Source: Acanthornis magna (taxonomy: Eukaryota; Chordata; Aves; Passeriformes; Acanthizidae). From it: a stretch of DNA of 64,000 bases. Below, one piece after another: positions 58,226 to 64,000 of the stretch. The stretch spans positions 11,580,501-11,644,500 of the forward strand of contig JAWUZG010000056.1 in the NCBI GenBank assembly GCA_036785705.1, in the 5' to 3' direction. The notes beneath the pieces are model-generated. The model had not been told where the DNA came from, did no database searches, and saw only the letters and a list, made by a program, of their open reading frames with translations. Position numbers and translations under genes: made by a program. Numbering within the stretch: position 1 is the first letter of the stretch; each line of letters opens with the position of its first letter.

Positions 58226-58385
58226 CTCGTATGAGTATTGCTTCTCCTTTAATTGGTTTCATTCATGGCAGCCCTTTGCTAAATGTAATTATGCCAGGCT
58301 CTCTCCATCTGTCTGCGTTCAGGAAGAGCCATCGCTCTCACTGTTTTTATCTTCAATCTTTATTTCTGCATTAATCCCCACTCTG
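58226..58385. promoter_or_regulatory. CNE-like block
   Basis: CCTTTAATTGG near 58247, AATGTAATTATGCC near 58284 and GCATTAATCCC near 58370 sit in A+T-rich sequence. The last matches a K50 homeodomain (TAATCC) site. Confidence 0.35.
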
Positions 58386-59039
58386 CAGCTCACATGTACA
58401 ACAATGTCCAGGACCTCCTGAGGACATACAGGCACAGAATGAAGAGCAGGATTTGTCCCTGGGTCTCTCCTGGCTGGAGGACATTTTTTTAACAGGGAAA
58501 GCCCCATACTTCATTCACCGTCCGTAACATCTCCATCTCTCAATGACACCTGCACAAGCCAGTCCTTTTGCAGACACTCAAGACTTGTCTGGGAGCCCAG
58601 GCAAGAGGAGATGGCTTGATTTTGTCTGCATCACAGAGATGTCTCTGCCCTGTCTTCCCAAGCCCAGTACATAAAGGTAGCAAGATGCCTGCTTAAGTTG
58701 ATATGGACTGCTTTTCACATGGAGACAGCCTTCAGTCCTAAACTACCACGCTCATTTTCCTTCCCAGGAATGCAGACAGGGTGAACACGGCTGAGCACAG
58801 GGATTAACAAACCTCAGCTCTGCAAGGGCAGCTCGTAGCTGCATGGCTGAGGCTGCAAAGCGCCCAACGCACCCAGAAGGATTTCATCCCTTGGGATTCA
58901 TTACCCAAGGTCCTTACACCTTCCTCAGCCAGGGCAGGTAGATCTTGGGGGAAAACACAATGCTAAAGGAGCTGTTGGTTTATCGAGAGACCAAACCCAG
59001 TGACACAGACCCTGGGCAACCAAGCACCATCTGGTGACC
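58386..59039. other. Intergenic
   Basis: Nothing supported. Confidence 0.5.
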
Positions 59040-59640
59040 GCCGGCTCCCGACACAATAGCCCACGTTGGCATGTTTATGATACAGACCAGAGGCGGATTC
59101 CCATTATCCCCATCAGATCCTGTGATGTGGTTTCAGGAGAAGGACCATGAGAAGCAGATGGGATGGCAGAAGAGAAAAGAACGCAGCGAGACAGACAGAC
59201 AGGAGAGATTTATATGAAGCTAAAGCGCATACCCATAAACATGGGATAAGTAAATAGCATGTAAGTATGAAATTAAATGCAGGGAATCCATGGCATCCAG
59301 TAATCAGTCAAATATCTCCTTCACCTCTTTTTCAGTTTATCATCGGCATTTTAGAATGAGATATTTATGCCAATAAGTAAGTCAGTTGTATATTGTAACC
59401 CTGCAAATATTGGCTTGGATCTGAGAGATTCGTCCCGACAGACAATTCATTTTTACAGTTATTTTTGGACTCCCGGCTTTCGTGGAACACCGGCTCTCTG
59501 TGTTGGATTTTATGCCCCTGAAATGTATTTACAATGCATGGCATCTGTATTGTGCATTACACACTTAAATCATTGCATTTCATTCATCGCTTATAAAAAA
59601 AAATATTGCAATATCCCGAAGCTCTGAATACTCAAATTCA
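59040..59640. promoter_or_regulatory. Long CNE-like block
   Basis: The longest, most uniform block of this kind: 600 bp with no simple repeats. The right half (59340-59600) carries GCCAATA (59369-59375) and its exact inverse TATTGGC (59408-59414), plus TGCAT words at 59534-59537 and 59552-59556. NFI-type half-sites and TGCAT words fit an enhancer. By texture it is the best candidate for deep conservation in the right half of the window. Confidence 0.45.
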
Positions 59641-60175
59641 AAATATAACTGCTGCATTTTCAGAGTAATGCTATAAAATAATGTTGTATTTTTAGATAAA
59701 GGAGGGAAAATTGATCATGAGGAACATGGATTCCCAAGATCTGGAAAGAAGGGGAGTTTGGATTTCACACCATGATAAATGGGAAAAAAATAAAACTAAA
59801 AGCTGAAAAACCCACAAAGGTTTATTTTCTAAACAAGAACATAGAAACATTTTGTCACTTAAACAAAGGGAGGAGGGCGGGGGAGGCTCCGCATCCTTGG
59901 CTTGCTCTCTGCAATGGACAAATACTATCAGAAACAAAAAGCATGGCATAGTTAGCAGGAGCTCAGCGCTTTACAATTAATGTATGTATTTAAGTTCCTT
60001 TTAGGGGAAGCCTTCTGCAAACGGGGGAAAAAAAATTCATGGTTTTAAAGGCTTCTGTCATTGTTGCCTACAAGCAGAAGAGAAAGGCGCTTTCTTTGTC
60101 ATCCGGGGGTTTATGGCAACACCTTAATATGTCCTTTTCATAGGTGAAGCAAGGCGCACAAAGCAGCCGCGTGCC
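59641..60175. promoter_or_regulatory. A+T-rich shoulder, possibly CNE
   Basis: Continues A+T-rich, with A-runs near 59785 and 60027. ACAATTAATGTATG near 59974 and CACCTTAATATG near 60120 are homeodomain-like. Leads into the GC-rich island. Confidence 0.3.
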
Positions 60176-60179
60176 AACG

Positions 60180-60960
60180 CGTCCCCCCCGCCACCGGCAA
60201 AATAAATAAATGGAGGAACGCGGGGACAGCGGCCGTCGTAATCCCTCGGCAAAGAGGCAGCGAGGATGGTCTAGCGGGGTAAATATCGCACGTCTCCTGC
60301 CAAACCCCGCGTGGGCTATTGTCCCGCCACCCCTTTTAGATGTCATTAAGGATTTTTCGCATACAACCAAACGAGCAGAGGGGATGAACGCGCTCGCTTC
60401 TTCCCCACCAGTTGGAGAAGCCATGACGAGGCGGCTGGGAGCCGGCGCAGGGAAAACACAGGGCAAATTAGGAAGTATGTTAATTCAGTTAATATCACAG
60501 AGGGGCTGGCGGGCGGTGGGGGGGAGGTGTGCGCGCAGATTTTCCGCCCGAGGAAGGAGGTGGCAGAGAAAGAACTGGGGCATGCCAGCTCCCGTTATTG
60601 TTCTGCCTTCATCGGTAATTAGCAAGATAAGGAGGGGACGGCGTGAGGGAGGCAGCGTGGCGAGGACAAGGCAGCGCTGCACCCCACCTCATGCCCATGC
60701 GGCCATCTTACAGGCGGCGCTCGCCTCCTGCAAAATGGCCGCCGGGGCCCACACTGCCTCAGGCCTGCAGCTGGCCCATCCCAGCGGGCTCCTGTCCGCC
60801 AGCCCTGAGGCAGTGGGCACCCGGGAGCAGTGGCAGCCGGGAAAGGGCGGCCCCAGGAGAAAAGGAGTTGCCATGGTGGGCCAGAGTGCGCTGGCGAGCG
60901 GCCATCTTAGCCCAGGCCCGGCTCACGGTGCCAAGGCGCCGGGCACGCAGCGCTCCCACA
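60180..60960. promoter_or_regulatory. GC-rich island with YY1 sites
   Basis: CpG-containing island with three YY1-type sites: GGCCATCTTA (60701-60710), AAAATGGCCGCC (60732-60743) and GGCCATCTTAG (60900-60910). They occur in both orientations within about 210 bp. An embedded A+T patch has TTAATTCAGTTAATATC (about 60480-60497) and GGTAATTAGC (about 60615). YY1 sites of this type usually lie just downstream of CpG-island transcription starts, so a promoter is plausible. No exon was identified. Confidence 0.4.
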
Positions 60961-62470
60961 GCTCTTTCCCCAGCCCTCCTGGCTGGGACAATCTTGGTAC
61001 GCTTGTCCTTCACAAGGCAGTACACGTCGCCTGGGCCCTGCTCGTGGCCACAAAGGCGGCTGTGCCCTTGCCATGGCTTTCCCCTTGGACACGAGTGGGC
61101 TTATCCCCGCATGGGCAACGCCTGCCTCAGTGCGTCCCAGGGAGTTCTGAAGGACTGGCCCTGGAAGACACGGCCTGCACAGATAGAGAATTCAAAGAGC
61201 TACAAGGCAAGGTGTCATCTGTCCAGCCATCAGAGAGCACGTTATGGGCAAATTATGCCTTTCTCCTGGCCAAAACAAAATAAATCCTAAACCAAAGCTG
61301 CAGTGATATCAATAAAGAAGAAGTGAGCTTCTTAAACCTTAATTTAACACAAATTTAAAACAAGGTCAGTTATAAAATGCATGGTTACACAGACAACACA
61401 GACAAAGCTATTTCTGACTCCATGGGAGCTTTACAGTGGACACATCAGTGTTGCTCAGCTCTCCAAATGAACAATGCCAAATACCAACCAAGGAACCCTC
61501 ATCTCTGGTCTCAGGCTGCCCTCAGGACAAGACCAGCAATTACTGACACTAAAGCAGTATTTGGGAAGCATTTCATGTGTCTTTAGCCATGATGGGACTA
61601 TTTCACACGGTGCGATAGGCACACAACAGCACTCTGAAAATTCGGCATCTGCTCCAGTACTCTGTGGAGAACCAGAGGGTGATTGCAACCGCACGCAGGC
61701 AGGGCCATGTTATACATCTCAGCTAGACAGTGAAACATAAGGGATGGCAGGCTAGCTGCTCCGCTCCAGGGTTGTCTACACGGAAAACCACACCATTATA
61801 ATGACAGCACTATAGGTCAACTGCTGCTGCTCCTCGCCACGCTGGTGCACATCTCCACTCTTAAACTGGCTTTCTCCAGTTTAGCTTAAACTGCTTCCAG
61901 CGTGACATCACTGGTATACAGGAGAGTCCTGCCTTCTGCTAAAGTAAATATCCACGGAGGTTGTACGCGTACAGCTCCTTGCTTTAAAATCCGCCCCCCA
62001 ACCGTACGTCTGTAGCTAGACCTGCCCTTCGGCTAACCTTTCTGTACTCCGCACACTCCTGGGCTGTTCTCAGTGCCCGTGAAACACTATTACACCCTGC
62101 TTCCCTTGGGTGCTAATCCTGCTTGTCAACCCAAAGGCAGAAGCAGACGGTGGCTTGGCATTTTGATTACGTTGTGATCTGTTTGAACCTTCCAGACTCT
62201 TTTGATGTCTGTGCAAATTTGAAAGGGGGAGCCTTCATCCCCCACAATGAAACTCTGCTATCGCATGGTGAACCATCTCGGGACTCCTATGTCCATAGCC
62301 ATCGCTAGATTTGAAGCAGGGAGGGGAGTTGTAGGTCCTCCAGGAAGAGTCTGAATTTCAGACTAACCAGTTCTGGCCCTGAGCGGAGAACACTACGGGG
62401 ACAGCGTGTTGCTCTTCAAACAAATGCATGCGTAGGGGAGTGTGCGCATGCACAGAGACACCAGATTTAT
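60961..62470. other. Intergenic, no supported gene
   Basis: Mixed sequence with an A+T patch at 61285-61380 (AATAAATCC, ACCTTAATTTAACAC). A 357-codon plus frame (60210-61283) ends here; it is discussed as a finding. Nothing else supported. Confidence 0.45.
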
Positions 62471-62520
62471 ACAAATAGATGCATTCATAGGAAAATGCAA
62501 ATAGCATCCTCTTCCATCCC
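62471..62520. promoter_or_regulatory. Octamer-bearing patch
   Basis: Perfect ATGCAAAT octamer at 62495-62502, close to GATGCATTC. Ordinary flanks; tentative. Confidence 0.2.
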
Positions 62521-64000
62521 AGGCTCCCTTCGAGCTCCTGACATCCCAAGGTTTCAGAGGAGTACAACTGAGTCTCAGATCAAACATTAGCCCTGCGGGG
62601 GTTCCCTCAGGGAAGCAGCCATGCACTGGGGTCTTTTCCCCGCTTCCATGTGAGGTTTCCCGACCCGGCCTTCCGTGGGTGCTCAGTTCTGACACGCGTA
62701 CGACACACGCGCACGCATGCAGAGCCTTGCTAAAAGGTGCTCTGGGAATTGAGCTCCACTTCCTCTTTCTCCTGAATCAATTGTCATAAACCAGCTTTTG
62801 TTTTATTTTTAACAAAGCGACAGAAATAATCTCCACGCACAGCCCTTGCCACTCCCACGGCCCTGTCCTTTAACAGAACAAGCTGTCCAGGGCCCCCGAG
62901 GACATGGGCACAGGGAGACAGCAGAGTAAGAAAGACCAGGAGAGGCTGCTTTCTGGTGCACAGAAATCCACTGCTCCTCTCTTGAGCCCATTGCTCGGCA
63001 GGCAGTGAGGCAGCGGGATGGGAAGGGGACTGGATGGTGGGCCAGGCACTTTCAACCTCCCCAACACAATTTCCAGCTGCTCCCTTCATCCCCTGCCTGC
63101 TGAAGTACCCACTTTCAACCTCCAGTTTACCTTGCACTCTGTTTCTCTTGCTCTTCTGTACCAGCAAGAGGTGACTCCTGCAGCACCATTGCAGCAATCA
63201 GTGGGCTGACGTGCAACCTGTGACAGCCCAGGCTCTGCCTGCCTGTGGCACAGCCCTGTCTCCAGCATGGCCAAGGACTCATCCCTCCTCCTCCTCCTCC
63301 CATCCCACATACCCAGGTTCAGGACTCAGACACATATGGAGACATTTCTTGATGAAACCTATCAGTGGGTGAGTGGCAGCTGAGCAGGTACCGAGCAAGA
63401 CGTGGGGCCAGACAGCAGCCAGGGGGGAAGGCAGCGGGTGGAGGGAACGTGCCTCAGGAGGAATACTCACAAAGGGCTGCTTTCATTAATAAAACATTCC
63501 CCCCTCGGTTGCCTTTTGATTTGGGTGTAAGAATTAACCCCATCTGCCCAACAGCACGCTACCTACCAAGTCATCTCTGCTGAGGAAGGCCTTCTGACGT
63601 GTCTGCTCAATTGCCTTGCTTCCCACTGCCCGCACTCCTTGGCAGCCCAGACCCCTCCAAACAGCTCACCAGCCTCGCCTGGTCTGCCCTATGGAAGAGA
63701 TCCTCTTCCCACAACATAGATTAGACCCAGTGAAAATAGGCTTAGTGAAAATACCATTTCACTATTAATGCCACCCAACCCACCCCCCCCCAGCTTCACA
63801 CTCTCTCACACCCAGAAAGATTATAACAAATCCTGGTCACCTTTTGCCCCTGCTAACTACTGCTCCAGCCTTTGCACCACATGCCTTCTACCATGAGTAG
63901 AGAGCTGGGCACAGGGAGCACTTATATATATACACACACATCTATCTAGTCAGCACTGGAGGTGTTCAGCTGCACAACACACATCTCCCTGCACAGCATC
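62521..64000. other. Intergenic, no supported gene
   Basis: Mixed sequence with an A+T patch near 62780-62830, a C-run near 63783-63790 and a short (TA)n/(CA)n tract at 63924-63941. No exon or repeat family recognised; the window ends here. Confidence 0.55.

Noticed and set aside
60210..61283. 357-codon plus frame as a protein gene
   Set aside because: It starts within a CpG island, runs through CNE-like words and has no domain. It was kept only as a test case in the findings.
1..64000. tRNA, rRNA, known microRNA, CRISPR, phage or endogenous retrovirus
   Set aside because: I found no cloverleaf, no recognised mature microRNA seed-plus-hairpin, no regular spacer array, and no retroviral LTR or gag-pol frame.

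Overview
The window looks like nuclear DNA from a bird. The best evidence is a 66-bp fragment at 11055-11120 that matches the conserved 3' end of the avian CR1 LINE family. Interspersed repeats are otherwise scarce, G+C changes sharply over short distances, and CpG-island-like stretches alternate with A+T-rich blocks. I found no operons, tRNA or rRNA genes, CRISPR arrays or viral genes. I also found no protein-coding exon that I can name. Every long open frame lies in GC-rich or low-complexity sequence, where open frames arise by chance.

Layout. From 1 to about 12.5 kb the sequence is ordinary intergenic DNA broken by short A+T-rich blocks full of TAAT-type homeodomain motifs (836-1048, 1411-1820, 6235-6700, 9081-9240, 9870-9995, 10375-10640, 11405-11720). 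From 12.5 to 18.8 kb it is mostly featureless, with a weak minus-strand terminal-exon candidate at 13004-13285, a long poly-T run and a CCGTC pentamer array. From 18.8 to 27 kb there are many blocks with the look of conserved non-coding elements (CNEs) and one A+T-rich block of about 950 bp (20500-21460). From 29.15 to 38.9 kb lies a broad cluster of CpG-island-like segments interrupted by A+T-rich blocks; it includes an inverted pair of octamer (POU) sites at 35637-35670. From 38.9 to 43.5 kb there are further such blocks and a plausible minus-strand terminal exon with a poly(A) signal (40035-40682). From 43.5 to 58 kb the sequence is sparse, with a few octamer-bearing A+T-rich patches. From 58 to 61.3 kb there is a dense CNE-like block (59040-59640) and a GC-rich, YY1-motif-bearing island (60180-60960).

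Reading. The pattern fits a regulatory landscape beside a developmental transcription-factor gene: dispersed enhancers, a polycomb-type CpG-island cluster and possibly one or two long non-coding RNAs. I could not identify the target gene. By hand I counted eight perfect ATGCAAAT octamers, against about 1.5 expected, and one perfect TAAT-N3-ATTA paired-homeodomain site. These suggest POU and paired-class homeodomain input. All statements about conservation are inferred from composition and motifs, because no alignment was available. Nothing here amounts to a clearly undescribed system; the best leads are the regulatory motif arrangements and the unassigned CpG-island cluster.
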